DNA of 64,000 nucleotides from contig CANRFA010000001.1 in NCBI GenBank assembly GCA_947629775.1, positions 116,064 to 180,063 on the forward strand, written 5' to 3'. Below are positions 9,541-19,000 of the stretch, in pieces (position 1 is the first letter of the stretch; every line of letters begins with the position of its first letter). Under the pieces are notes generated by a model. The model was given only the letters and a program-made list of their open reading frames with translations. It had not been told where the DNA came from and made no database searches. This stretch comes from an uncultured Oscillospiraceae bacterium. GTDB lineage: Bacteria; Bacillota; Clostridia; Oscillospirales; Oscillospiraceae. A program made the translations under genes and the position numbers.

Positions 9541-10089
9541 TTATACGGAGATCATGGACCGGCACCGTTTGTACTTCTCCGGCACGGTGCCCTGCTCCAT
9601 GTAGTTGATGAGCAGCTTCGCGCAGGCGATGGCGTCGCTGTCCGCCTGGTGATGGTGGAGATCAATGTTCAGGTAGTAGCACAGGGTGTCCAGCTTGTGA
9701 TTGGGCATGGAGGGGTAGGTTTTCCGCCCCAGCGCGACCGTGCAGCAGTAGTCCGCCGTCCCCTTCCAGGAAATTCCATAGTGGATGAGACAGTGGGCCA
9801 GAACCCGCATGTCGAAGCCGGCGTTGTGGGCTACGAGCATGCCGCTGTCAAAGAGAGGCTCCAGGGTGGAAGACCAGAGCTCGGGGAAGGTGGGGGCGGT
9901 CTGTACCATGGAGGGTGTGATGCCGGTGAGGTGGATGTTGTAGTAATCAAAGGGGCACTCCGGATTGATGAGGGAGGAGAAGGTCTGGACGATCTTTCCC
10001 CCTTCGACCACCGCCACTCCGATGGAGCTCATGCGGTTGTTGTAATGATTCGGCGTTTCCACGTCGAAGGCGATGTAGCGGCCGGGCAT
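9541..10089 (-). CDS. DnaQ-like 3'-5' exonuclease (DEDDh)
   Basis: 182 residues. Exo I is IAFDVET near the N-terminus (Asp and Glu ligands), Exo II contains HNAGFDMRVL, and Exo III ends in HQADSDAIA, giving the DEDDh metal-binding set. This matches the stand-alone DNA polymerase III epsilon-like exonucleases of Firmicutes, acting on DNA or RNA 3' ends. GGAGG sits 8 bases before ATG 10089; a GTG at 10098 lies too close to that site. The gene is read towards the TRAP operon. Confidence 0.88.
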   Translation of the reverse strand: MPGRYIAFDVETPNHYNNRMSSIGVAVVEGGKIVQTFSSLINPECPFDYYNIHLTGITPSMVQTAPTFPELWSSTLEPLFDSGMLVAHNAGFDMRVLAHCLIHYGISWKGTADYCCTVALGRKTYPSMPNHKLDTLCYYLNIDLHHHQADSDAIACAKLLINYMEQGTVPEKYKRCRSMISV

Positions 10090-10174
10090 GGCGCGCACCT
10101 CCAGATAAGGATTATGGATACCGGATGGTCCGGTTGGACCCCGTTCCGACGGGTTTCGCCGGAACGGGCAGGGT

Positions 10175-11569
10175 TCAGCCAGGACTGACGGCCTGGGCGC
10201 TCTCCCGGGTCCGACGACACTCCCGCACCACCTTCAGCATACGCAGGATGATGGGGATGGCCAGGAAAATGGAGAGCAGATCCGCGACGGCCTGCACGGA
10301 GGCGATGCCGTTGGCCTGGAAGAGCCAGGTCAGGGGGTAGAGGATGGGCAGGAAACAGGTGCCCTGGCGGGAGGTGGCAAGCACGAAGGCGTACTTCGCG
10401 TAGCCCAGGCCGGCGCAGAACATGTTGACCACCGCCACCCAGGCCTGGACGGGCAGAGAGAGGCACTGCAGACGGATGGCCAGCGCTCCGATGGCCTGCA
10501 TCTCCGGGTCCGTCTCCGCGAAGAGACTGATGACCTGGGGAGCGAAGACGCCCAGGACCAGGCCCATGACCGCGGCGCCCGCGATCGCCATCTTCGTGGC
10601 GAAGAAGTAGCTCTCTTCCACCCGGTCGTAGCGCTGGGCGCCCCAGTTGAAGCCCGCCACCGGCTGGAAACCGGAGCCGAAGCCGAGCACCACGCTGAAG
10701 GGGAACATCATCACCTTGGTGGTGACCCCGATGCCCGCCAGCACGGAGTCCGAGATGCCGCCGGCCAGATTGTTCAGGAGAATGCCCGCCACCACCGCCA
10801 GGCCGGAGCGCAGCATGGAGGGCATGCCCACCGTGACGATCTCCCCCAGGATCTCCCGCTCCAGATGGATGCAGCGGAAGGAGAGCCGCAGCAGCGAGCG
10901 GCGGGTCAGGTAGGGGAAGATGAGAATCCCGAAGCTCACCAGCTTGGAGATGGCGGTGGCCATGGAGGCCCCGGCCACGCCCAGATGGAGCCCGAAGATG
11001 AAGATGGGGTCCAGGAAGCAGTTGAGGATACCGCCGAAGCCCATGCCCACCATGCTCATCATGGCGCTGCCCTCCGCCCGCAGGCACTGGTTCATGACAA
11101 AGTTGGCGGTCATGAAGGGGGCGGCCAGCAGGACGTAGGTGGCGTAGTCGATGGAGTACTGTTCGCAGGTGGGGGTGGCGCCCAGCAGGCGCACCATGGG
11201 GGTCATGAAGACGGTGCCCAGAATCAGCATCAGGACGCCCAGCCCCATCGCCAGGAAGAAGGCGGTGGAGAGGACCCGGTTGGCCCGGTCTTTCCGCCGG
11301 GCGCCCAGCAGACGCGCCACATAGCTGTTGGCGCCGATGGCCAGCATGGAGCCGCACATCATGATGATCTGGTCCAGAGCCGTGTTGACGCTCACCGCCG
11401 CCGTGGCGTTGGTGCCGAGGGAGGCCACGAAGTAGGTGTCCGCCAGCGAGTAGATGGAGTTGATCAGGAAGGCGATGATGGTGGGAATCGCCATCCGGGG
11501 AATGATCCGGGAGATGGGGTCTGTGACCATCATCATCTCCCGGGTGGCCTGAGAGGTGGAATCTGCCAT
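10175..11569 (-). CDS. MATE family efflux transporter
   Basis: 464 residues with 12 predicted membrane segments in two similar halves, typical of multidrug and toxin extrusion proteins that exchange cationic compounds for Na+ or H+. Family features include PRMAIPTIIAFLINSIYSL and LGTNATAAVSV near the N-terminus, and AGFNWGAQRYDRV in the second half. I start at ATG 11569, which has AGGGA six bases upstream; the reading frame stays open to 11632. It is divergent from tsaE. The GC-rich hairpin near 10139-10168 has no clear U-run. Confidence 0.9.
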   Translation of the reverse strand: MADSTSQATREMMMVTDPISRIIPRMAIPTIIAFLINSIYSLADTYFVASLGTNATAAVSVNTALDQIIMMCGSMLAIGANSYVARLLGARRKDRANRVLSTAFFLAMGLGVLMLILGTVFMTPMVRLLGATPTCEQYSIDYATYVLLAAPFMTANFVMNQCLRAEGSAMMSMVGMGFGGILNCFLDPIFIFGLHLGVAGASMATAISKLVSFGILIFPYLTRRSLLRLSFRCIHLEREILGEIVTVGMPSMLRSGLAVVAGILLNNLAGGISDSVLAGIGVTTKVMMFPFSVVLGFGSGFQPVAGFNWGAQRYDRVEESYFFATKMAIAGAAVMGLVLGVFAPQVISLFAETDPEMQAIGALAIRLQCLSLPVQAWVAVVNMFCAGLGYAKYAFVLATSRQGTCFLPILYPLTWLFQANGIASVQAVADLLSIFLAIPIILRMLKVVRECRRTRESAQAVSPG

Positions 11570-11615
11570 GAATATCCCTGATTTCAGAAAAAGGATAAGG
11601 ACACAGAAAAAAGGT

Positions 11616-11645
11616 CTGGCAGGAGCTGGCATCCTGTGTTATAAT
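11616..11645 (+). promoter_or_regulatory. probable promoter of tsaE-tsaB-upp
   Basis: CTGGCA (11616-11621), 18-base spacer, perfect TATAAT (11640-11645), 38 bases before the tsaE start. Confidence 0.55.
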
Positions 11646-11683
11646 GCCGGAAAAGCGCCTGCGGGCGGCAGGGAGGCGAAGCC

Positions 11684-12124
11684 ATGGAGCGACAGAAGGA
11701 GCGGTATGTGACGGATTCCCCCGAAGAGACGGAGGACTTGGGCGTCCGCCTGGGAGAGAAGGTCCGCCCCGGCACCGTTGTGGCCTTCACCGGAGACCTG
11801 GGGGCGGGCAAGACCGCCTTTACCCGGGGGCTGGCCCGGGGCCTTGGGGTGACGGACCGGGTGACCAGTCCCACCTTCACCATCGTCAACGAGTACGAGG
11901 GTGGACGGTTGCCCCTGTTCCACTTTGACCTTTACCGCCTGAGCGCTCCGGAGGAGCTCTTTGACATCGGCTGGGAGGATTACCTGGCCCGCGACGGCGT
12001 CTGCGCCGTGGAGTGGAGCGAGAACGCCGGAGAGCTGCCGGAGGAGGAAACGGTGCGGGTGGACATCCGCCGGGGCGAACACGACGGACAGCGCGTCCTG
12101 GAAGTGGAGGGAATCAAACTGTGA
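11684..12124 (+). CDS. tsaE: tRNA t6A synthesis ATPase TsaE
   Basis: 146 residues, standard length. P-loop GDLGAGKT near residue 38, then TSPTFTIVNEY and the FHFDLYRL block typical of TsaE. It works with TsaB and TsaD to transfer threonylcarbamoyl to A37 of ANN-decoding tRNAs. ATG 11684 follows GGGAGGCGAAGCC. Its TGA overlaps the tsaB ATG. tsaD is not in this window. Confidence 0.93.
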   Translation: MERQKERYVTDSPEETEDLGVRLGEKVRPGTVVAFTGDLGAGKTAFTRGLARGLGVTDRVTSPTFTIVNEYEGGRLPLFHFDLYRLSAPEELFDIGWEDYLARDGVCAVEWSENAGELPEEETVRVDIRRGEHDGQRVLEVEGIKL

Positions 12125-12834
12125 TGATACTGGCTCTGGAGTCCTCGGCGACGGCCTGCTCCGTGGCTCTCACCCGGGACGGGGCCCTGATCGCCCGGAA
12201 CTGGCAGAACAGCGGCCTCACCCACAGCCGCACGCTGCTGCCCATGGCGGACAGCCTGCTGAAAAACAGCGGACATACGCTGGACGAGGTGGATGTGATC
12301 GCCGTAGCCGCGGGTCCGGGGTCCTTTACGGGCCTGCGCATCGGGGTGGCCACCGCCAAGGGACTGGCCTGGCCCCGGGAGATTCCCTGTGCCGCCTGCT
12401 CCACGCTGGAGTCCATGGCCTGGCCTCTCGCCCATCTGGAGGGGAAGATTCTGGTGTGCGCCATGGATGCCCGCCGCAAACAGGTCTACAACGCCATCTT
12501 CCGGGCGACCGGAGAGGGGCTGGAGCGGCTGAGGCCGGACCGGGCCATCTCTCTGGAGGATCTGGAGGCCGAGCTGCGGGAGCTGCCGGGAGAGAAAATC
12601 CTGGTTGGAGACGGGGCGCAGCTGTGCTATAATACCTTAACCGATCCGGATCTCAGGCTGGCGCCGGAGCACCTGCGGCTGCAGGACGCCTGGGGCGTGG
12701 CGCGCTCGGCGCAGGAGCTGGCCGCCCGGGGCGCCCTGGTACGTGGCGCGGACCTGGTTCCGGTTTATCACCGGCTGTCCCAGGCCGAGCGGGAACGGCT
12801 GGAGAAACTGAAACTCGAACAAGGGGAGCGATGA
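12124..12834 (+). CDS. tsaB: tRNA t6A synthesis protein TsaB
   Basis: 236 residues. ASKHA-fold protein with an N-terminal [15 protein letters not shown] and [19 protein letters not shown] (about residues 63-81), the latter characteristic of TsaB. It is the scaffold that dimerises with TsaD. Translation is coupled to tsaE through TGATG; GTG at 12121 is an alternative start. In many Firmicutes rimI or tsaD follows; here upp follows instead. Confidence 0.92.
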   Translation: MILALESSATACSVALTRDGALIARNWQNSGLTHSRTLLPMADSLLKNSGHTLDEVDVIAVAAGPGSFTGLRIGVATAKGLAWPREIPCAACSTLESMAWPLAHLEGKILVCAMDARRKQVYNAIFRATGEGLERLRPDRAISLEDLEAELRELPGEKILVGDGAQLCYNTLTDPDLRLAPEHLRLQDAWGVARSAQELAARGALVRGADLVPVYHRLSQAERERLEKLKLEQGER

Positions 12835-12836
12835 GA

Positions 12837-13472
12837 ATGTACAATGAGAAAGTGCACATCCTGGACCATCCGCTGGTGCAGCACAAGCTGACCATCCTGC
12901 GGGATGAGCGGACCGGCGTCAAGGAATTCCGGGAAGTGGTCTCGGAGATCGCCGCGCTGGAGTGCTACGAGGCCACCCGCGACCTGCCCCTGACCGACGT
13001 GGAGGTGAAGACTCCCGTCGCCACGGGCACCTTCAAGACTCTCTACGGCAAGAAGCTGGCCATCGTACCCATTCTGCGGGCCGGCCTGGGGATGGTGGAC
13101 GGCATGCTGCGGATGATTCCCTCCGCCAAGGTGGGACACATCGGGCTGTATCGGGACCCGGAGACCCACGCGCCGGTGGAATACTACTGCAAGATGCCCC
13201 CGGACATTGCCGATCGGGAAGTCTTCATCCTGGATCCCATGCTGGCCACCGGCGGCTCCGCCTCTGCCGCGATCACCTTCATCAAGGGATACGGCTGCCG
13301 TCACATCCACCTGATGAACATCATCGCGGCCCCGGAGGGGCTCGCCCTCATTCAGCGGGATCACCCGGACGTGGAGATCTACGTGGCCGCCGTGGACGAG
13401 AAGCTGAACGAGCACGCCTACATCGTGCCCGGCCTGGGCGATGCCGGCGACCGGATCTTCGGTACCCGCTGA
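12837..13472 (+). CDS. upp: uracil phosphoribosyltransferase
   Basis: 211 residues. Converts uracil and PRPP to UMP in pyrimidine salvage. The PRPP loop is [10 protein letters not shown] (about residues 132-141), and the uracil-binding GLGDAG-type segment is close to the C-terminus. I use ATG 12837 because GGGGAG is 8 bases upstream; ATG 12831 (two residues longer) is only two bases from that site. The start lies just behind the tsaB stop, so it is in the same transcript. Confidence 0.95.
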   Translation: MYNEKVHILDHPLVQHKLTILRDERTGVKEFREVVSEIAALECYEATRDLPLTDVEVKTPVATGTFKTLYGKKLAIVPILRAGLGMVDGMLRMIPSAKVGHIGLYRDPETHAPVEYYCKMPPDIADREVFILDPMLATGGSASAAITFIKGYGCRHIHLMNIIAAPEGLALIQRDHPDVEIYVAAVDEKLNEHAYIVPGLGDAGDRIFGTR

Positions 13473-13547
13473 GCGGGACGGCGGCCGGGAGACAGGGCGA
13501 AATGGACTTCCCGGCGGGCGCGAAGCGCCCCCGGGAAAACAGAAAAG

Positions 13548-13575
13548 CGTCCGTATCCCGTGATACGGACGTTTT
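13548..13575 (+). terminator. terminator between upp and rpmB
   Basis: CGTCCGTATC (13548-13557) pairs perfectly with 13562-13571, then TTTTAT. A-rich sequence on the left flank could let it serve the converging rpmB transcript as well. A second inverted repeat lies at 13508-13537. Confidence 0.8.
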
Positions 13576-13590
13576 ATCTGTCAATATCCA

Positions 13591-13779
13591 TCACACAGCG
13601 CGAGTGACCTTGCCGGAACGGAGGCATCTGGTGCAGACGTACACGTGAGTGGGGGTGCCGTTCACGATCGCCTTGACGCGCTTGACATTGGGCTTCCAGG
13701 CGCGGTTGCTGCGGCGGTGGGAGTGGGACACCCGGATACCGAACGTTACGCCCTTGTCGCAGAATTCACATTTGGCCAT
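13591..13779 (-). CDS. rpmB: 50S ribosomal protein L28
   Basis: 62 residues, full length. Begins MAKCEFCDKG and has RRSNRAWKPN in the RNA-binding core. CxxC pairs at residues 4-7 and near 49-52 mark the zinc-binding (C+) form of L28. AGGAGG precedes the ATG, and the gene has its own promoter and shared terminator. Confidence 0.97.
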   Translation of the reverse strand: MAKCEFCDKGVTFGIRVSHSHRRSNRAWKPNVKRVKAIVNGTPTHVYVCTRCLRSGKVTRAV

Positions 13780-13833
13780 GTTGCTAACCTCCTCGCTGAA
13801 CAGAATACAAGGTTCTGAAAAGCCTCGACGGAG

Positions 13834-13862
13834 ATATTAGCATATACGCAGGGGAATTGCAA
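13834..13862 (-). promoter_or_regulatory. rpmB promoter
   Basis: Minus strand TTGCAA (13862-13857), 17-base spacer, TAATAT (13839-13834), about 55 bases before the ATG. Confidence 0.7.
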
Positions 13863-13911
13863 GCACTTTTTTTCGGCCCCCGGAAAAAGTTTCGGCATTC
13901 CCGGCCGGCGC

Positions 13912-13940
13912 TTGCGTAACCGCCGGAAATGGTCTATACT
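13912..13940 (+). promoter_or_regulatory. hprK-glcK promoter
   Basis: TTGCGT (13912-13917), 17-base spacer, TATACT (13935-13940), 53 bases before hprK. Confidence 0.65.
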
Positions 13941-13993
13941 GGACCGGAACAGACATGACGGGCCCCCGGGCCCCGGGAAAGGAAGCGATCCGA

Positions 13994-14959
13994 ATGGAAG
14001 ACAGTAACTTCGTCCGTCTGGGCAGAATCATCCAGGAATTCGATCTGGAGATCCTCTGCGCCGCCCCGGACTACGAGGACCAGCCGATCCGCACGCTGCA
14101 TATCAACCGGCCCGGTCTTCCCCTCGCCGGATACTTTGAGCACTTTGACGACGACCGCCTGCTGCTGATGGGCATGACGGAGACCAGCTATGTGGAGCAG
14201 ATGACGAGCGAGCAGCGGCTCGCGAGCTTCGACCGCATCTTCTCCCGGCCCATTCCCGCCCTTATCATCACCCGGGGCAACAGCGCCGCGCCCGAGTGTC
14301 TGGAGATGGCGAAGAAGTACGGCCGTACCGTGCTGCGCTCCACCATGGAGACGCCGGCCTTCATGTCGGACCTCATCAGCCGTCTCTACCGCTGGATGGC
14401 CCCCAGCATCACACGCTCCGGGGTCATGATGGAGGTCTACGGCGTGGGCGTCCTCATCCAGGGCGAATCCGGCGTGGGCAAGAGCGAAGTGGCCATCGGC
14501 CTCATCAAGCGGGGACACCGCCTGGTGGCGGACGACGCGGTGGAAATCCGGGAGACCACCCCGGGCAAGCTGGAGGCCACCGCCCCGCCTCTCATCCGCC
14601 GCTACATGGAACTGCGGGGCATCGGCGTCATCGACGTGGCGCGGCTGTTCGGCATCGGGGCGATCCGGATCAATATGCAGATCGATATCGTGGTGAAGCT
14701 GGAACCCTGGGACGACCACGCCAACTACGACCGCTTCGGGCTGGATTACCGGCAGACGGAGATCATGGGCGTGAAGCTGCCCCTGGTGATCATTCCGGTC
14801 AAGCCCGGCCGGGACCTGGCGAGCATCATCGAGGTGGCCGCCATGAACGACCGCGACCACACCCTGGGTCACAACGCTGCCCTGGAACTGACTCAGCGCA
14901 TGGACGAGCACTTCGAGCGGATCCTGAAGGAGCAGCAGGAACAGCAGCAGAAGCAGTAA
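13994..14959 (+). CDS. hprK: HPr(Ser) kinase/phosphorylase
   Basis: 321 residues. Phosphorylates and dephosphorylates Ser46 of HPr, the carbon catabolite control switch of Firmicutes. Walker A is GESGVGKS (residues 157-164); RGHRLVADDAVEI and the signature around MELRGIGVIDV follow. Odd: the residue before the GV-E-VYG segment, a histidine in the family members I know, is serine here (residue 142, TRSGVMMEVYG). The C-terminus is a Gln/Glu-rich tail. ATG 13994 follows AAAGGAAG; the frame is open upstream to 13955 without a better start. Confidence 0.93.
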   Translation: MEDSNFVRLGRIIQEFDLEILCAAPDYEDQPIRTLHINRPGLPLAGYFEHFDDDRLLLMGMTETSYVEQMTSEQRLASFDRIFSRPIPALIITRGNSAAPECLEMAKKYGRTVLRSTMETPAFMSDLISRLYRWMAPSITRSGVMMEVYGVGVLIQGESGVGKSEVAIGLIKRGHRLVADDAVEIRETTPGKLEATAPPLIRRYMELRGIGVIDVARLFGIGAIRINMQIDIVVKLEPWDDHANYDRFGLDYRQTEIMGVKLPLVIIPVKPGRDLASIIEVAAMNDRDHTLGHNAALELTQRMDEHFERILKEQQEQQQKQ

Positions 14960-14975
14960 GATAGGAGGAAACTGC

Positions 14976-15935
14976 ATGTACTACATCGGGATTGACGTGG
15001 GCGGCACCAATCTGGTTGCCGGCCTGGTGGATACGGGCGCGCATCTGGTGAGCAGAATGAGCATCCCTGCAGATCGGACGAAGGACGCGGACGGTCTCAT
15101 TCAGGACATGATCGGCCTGACCGTCCGGCTCTGCGAGGAGGGCGAAACCCGGATCGACCGCCAGTACGACATCAAGGCGATCGGCATCGGTATCCCCGGC
15201 CAGGTGGACAACCGCGCGGGGACCATTGTCAAAACCGTCAACATGCCCCTTTCAAATACGAATATCCGGGCGGCTTTCCAGACGGTCTGGGGCGCCCCCG
15301 TCTTTCTGGGCAACGACGCCAACTGCGCCGCCCTCGGCGAGTACTGGGCCGGGGCCGCCCGGGGCTGCGATCCCGCGGTCATGGTCACCCTGGGCACCGG
15401 CGTAGGAGGCGGCATGGTCTCCGGCGGACGTCTCTTTGACGGCTTCGCCGGGTCCGGCATGGAAGTCGGCCACATGATCACCCACGCGGGAGGTCGGCTC
15501 TGCACCTGCGGCAATCGGGGCTGCTGGGAGCAGTACGGCTCCGCCACCGCCCTGATTCACCAGACCATCGAGGCCATGGAAAGCCATCCGGACAGTCTGC
15601 TGTGGCAGATCTGCGGCGGAGACCTGAAGAAAGTGGAAGGACGGACCGCCTTCGACGCGGCCTCCCAGGGAGACGCCGTCGCCAGCGGGGTCCTGGAGCG
15701 CTATCGGGAGCACGTGGCCGTCGGCCTCATCAGCCTTGTCAACATGCTGCAGCCGGAGATCATCTGCATCGGCGGCGGCATCAGCAACGCCTCGGACGAG
15801 ATGCTGATGAACCCCCTGCGGAAACTGGTCCTGGCGGGCTCCTATGACAAGGGCAATCACACGCGGATCACCAGAGCAACTCTGGGCAACGACGCCGGCA
15901 TCATCGGCGCGGCTCTTCTGTGCCGCTCCATCTGA
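14976..15935 (+). CDS. ROK family glucokinase
   Basis: 319 residues. Phosphorylates glucose with ATP in the cytoplasm. Phosphate-binding IDVGGTN at residues 6-12, catalytic Asp in GNDAN (D114), TLGTGVGGG at 138-146, and the ROK zinc site formed by H166 (EVGHM) with C176, C178 and C183 in CTCGNRGCWE. AGGAGG precedes ATG 14976. Sixteen bases separate it from hprK, a common pairing of glucose phosphorylation with HPr kinase. A GC hairpin near 15955-15973 follows the stop. Confidence 0.93.
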   Translation: MYYIGIDVGGTNLVAGLVDTGAHLVSRMSIPADRTKDADGLIQDMIGLTVRLCEEGETRIDRQYDIKAIGIGIPGQVDNRAGTIVKTVNMPLSNTNIRAAFQTVWGAPVFLGNDANCAALGEYWAGAARGCDPAVMVTLGTGVGGGMVSGGRLFDGFAGSGMEVGHMITHAGGRLCTCGNRGCWEQYGSATALIHQTIEAMESHPDSLLWQICGGDLKKVEGRTAFDAASQGDAVASGVLERYREHVAVGLISLVNMLQPEIICIGGGISNASDEMLMNPLRKLVLAGSYDKGNHTRITRATLGNDAGIIGAALLCRSI

Positions 15936-16028
15936 CGGGCGGCCTCCCGCAGGGCAGCGCGGGTTCCGCGCTGTCCTGCGACGCGAGGCGGTGCGGGATC
16001 AGCAGGAGAGAAAGGAAGGAGAACAGCT

Positions 16029-19000
16029 GTGCAGTACACGGACGATAACTTACAGAAACTGGATAACGATGGTGAGTATGAGAAGATTGTGGAGCTGCTG
16101 TCACCCATACCGGAGGAACAGCGAGGATATGACCGGAGCCTGATCCTGGCGCAGGCCCAGCTCCAGCTGGCGCTGGCCGGCGGCGACCGGGACGGCCTGG
16201 TGGCGGACGCGGAACGGGGACTGGCGCGGACGCAGGTGGATGGAATGCTGGACGGCGAATGGTGGTATGCCAAAGGGCTGCTTCTGCATGCGCAGGGAGA
16301 TCTGTACGATGCGGATGATCACATGAGGATGGCGCAGGTCCTGCTGGAGGATCCGAAGAAGGCGGACGAGCACCTCAAAAAGCTGAGAGCGGCCGGAAGC
16401 CTTCTGCCCGAACCGGAGCCCGCGACAGACACAAAGGGGGCTCCGGATCCGTCATCCGGGGCCGATGCGAAGAAACCGGCCGTGAAGCCGGAGAGCGCGG
16501 GTTCCCGGAAAGAGGAGACGAGCGCGCCCAAGGCAGGCACGGTTTCGGGCGGTCAGAGCGCCTCTGCTCCGCAGACCGGCAGCCCTCGGAAGGAAGCGAC
16601 GGCAGCGCCCAAGGCAGGCACGGTTTCGGGCGGTCAGAGCGCCTCTGCTCCGCAGACCGGCAGCCCTCGGAAGAAAGCAGAGACTGCGTCCAAAGCAACC
16701 ACGGTACCGGGCGGTCAGAGCGGCTCTCCCGCGCAGGCTGGAAAGCCGGAGACCGGCAGTCCCCGGAAGGCAACTGCGGCAGCGCCCAAGGCAACCACGG
16801 TACCGGGCGCCAAGAGCGCTTCTCCCGCGCAGGCTGGGACGTCGGGGACCGGCAGTTCTCAGAAGGCGGCGGCAGCGCCCAAGGCAAGCACGGTATCGGG
16901 CGGTCAGAGTGCCTCTCCCGCGCAGACCGGAAGGCCTGAAACCGGCAGCCCCCGGAAGGCAGCAGCGGCAGCACCCAGGGCATCCACGGTACCGGGCGCT
17001 AAGGGCGTTTCTCCCGCGCAGGCTGGAAAGCCTGAGACAGGCAGTCCCCGGAAGGCAGCGGCGACAGCGCCCAGGGCAACCACGGTTCCGGGCAGTCAGA
17101 GCGCGTCTCCCGCACAGGCTGGGACGCCGGGGACCGGCAGTTCTCAGAAGGCGGCGGCAGCGCCCCGGCCTTCCGCCACTTCGGGCAGCCAGACCGGCGT
17201 TTCTCCGTCCGCTCAGGGACAGGAAGTCAAAGAAGCTCCGCCCGTCACTCCCCGGCGCCCCACTTACTGGTGGAAGACCCCCGCCCCCAGTCCGCAGAAG
17301 CCCAGGAGTACTTCCTGGACGTCTCCCGGTCAGGGGCAGGGAACGCAGACTCCCAGGACTCCGCAGGACTTTCGGGGAACGTCTCCCCGGCAGCCGTGGA
17401 CCCAGGGACAGCCGGCCAGGAGCACCGGAACGCCTCAGACACCGAAGGGGCCCCAGTCCGCGATCCCGCAGGGGAGGCCCCCGTATTCGGAGACGAAGAC
17501 GGATGGGAGCCCCAGGCTCGGGAAAGGGCCCGGTCAGCCGGGTCCGCAATTCCGGACCGGTTCCGCGCAGGGGCAGGGAACGCAGACTTCCAGGACCCCG
17601 CAGGACGCCCGCCCTGCGCCGGTCCGGCAGCCGGGAGGACAGAACCAGCCGGTCCGCAGCGCCAGAGCGCCCCAGACGCACCAGGCTCCGAAGGCCCCGA
17701 CGGTTCCTGCTCCCCAGGGAAAGACGCCGCAGCCTGAAACGAAGACAGGAGAGGACGCCCGCAACGGGAAGGAAACCGTGTCTCCGAGCCGGGAAGGGCA
17801 GAAGGGAGTCGTTTTTGAGCCGGGCATGCAGATTCCCCGGCATCTCCTGGATCCTTGGAAACCGGTCCCGGATGCCCGGGAGGAGCAGCCTTCGGAAGAC
17901 CTCTCGTGGGGCGCACCGTCCGGCCAGGCCGGGCAGGCTCCCGCGCAGAACGTCGAACCGGAGCCGGCCCGCAAACCGAAACCCGCTCCGGTGAAGTCCC
18001 CCAAACCGAAACCCGCTCCGGTGGAGCAGAAACCGGTCAAACAGAAACCGCAGAAGCCCGTTCTGCCCCCGAAGAAGAAAGAACCCATCCCGGTGGCCCA
18101 GAAGCAGTCCAAAAAGGCGGCGAAGAAGGCCAGCCAGCAGGAGATTCCCTTCGAGCCGGTGGAGAAGACCCCCTACGCTCCGAAGGAGGAGGAGGCCATC
18201 CTGAAGCATCTGGAGAAGGCCTTCCGATCCAGCGCGGAACTGTTCCGCTGCGGCGTGCAGGAGGAGCGGGAGGTGTGCTTCGCGCGCTTCCCGGCGGATT
18301 CGCCTGTGGGCTGGCAGACGGTCATCACCCTTGGTCTGGGACAGACTCCCATGACCATCCCGCCCGTCATGGGCGATGGGGACGGGGCCCGGAAGGAACG
18401 GATGGAGCTGGTGCTCCGCTTCCCGCAGCAGGCGGACTTCCGCCGCAAAGAGGGCCGGATCCTGGATGCCGTCTGCTCCCTGGTCTGCGGTCTTCTGAAA
18501 GACGGAGGCTTTGTGGTGCAGGGCACGCTGCTTTCCCTCGCCATTCCCGACTCCACCTTTTCCGCCCTTCTCATCGGGGGCACTCCGTACAGACCCGCCA
18601 CAGACTGCCCCCTCTCGGAGCAGGAGACCATCCGGTTCCACGACGCGATCGTTCTGTACGGGGAAGAGGAACGCTTCTGCCGGGACGACGCGCAGGTGAA
18701 GAAGCTGCTGGCGGGGATGGAGGCCACGATCTCCACCGATGAAGGGCGCCGTTCCGAGGCCCCCGTGACCATTACCCGCTCCGCGGAGCTCGGGGAACTG
18801 CAGCGGATGGAAAAGCTCGTAGCCGCCGGCAGACTCCTGGAGGCGGTCCGGGTCTATGAGCGCATTCCGGAGCAGAACCGGACCTTCCGCCAGGCGCTGA
18901 GGTACGTGCAGGCGCTGGACAGCATGGAAGCGGGCCGGGAAGCCATGGCCCGGGGCCTGGCGCTGCTGGAGAGCGCGAAGAACCGCAGCTGCATGGACCC

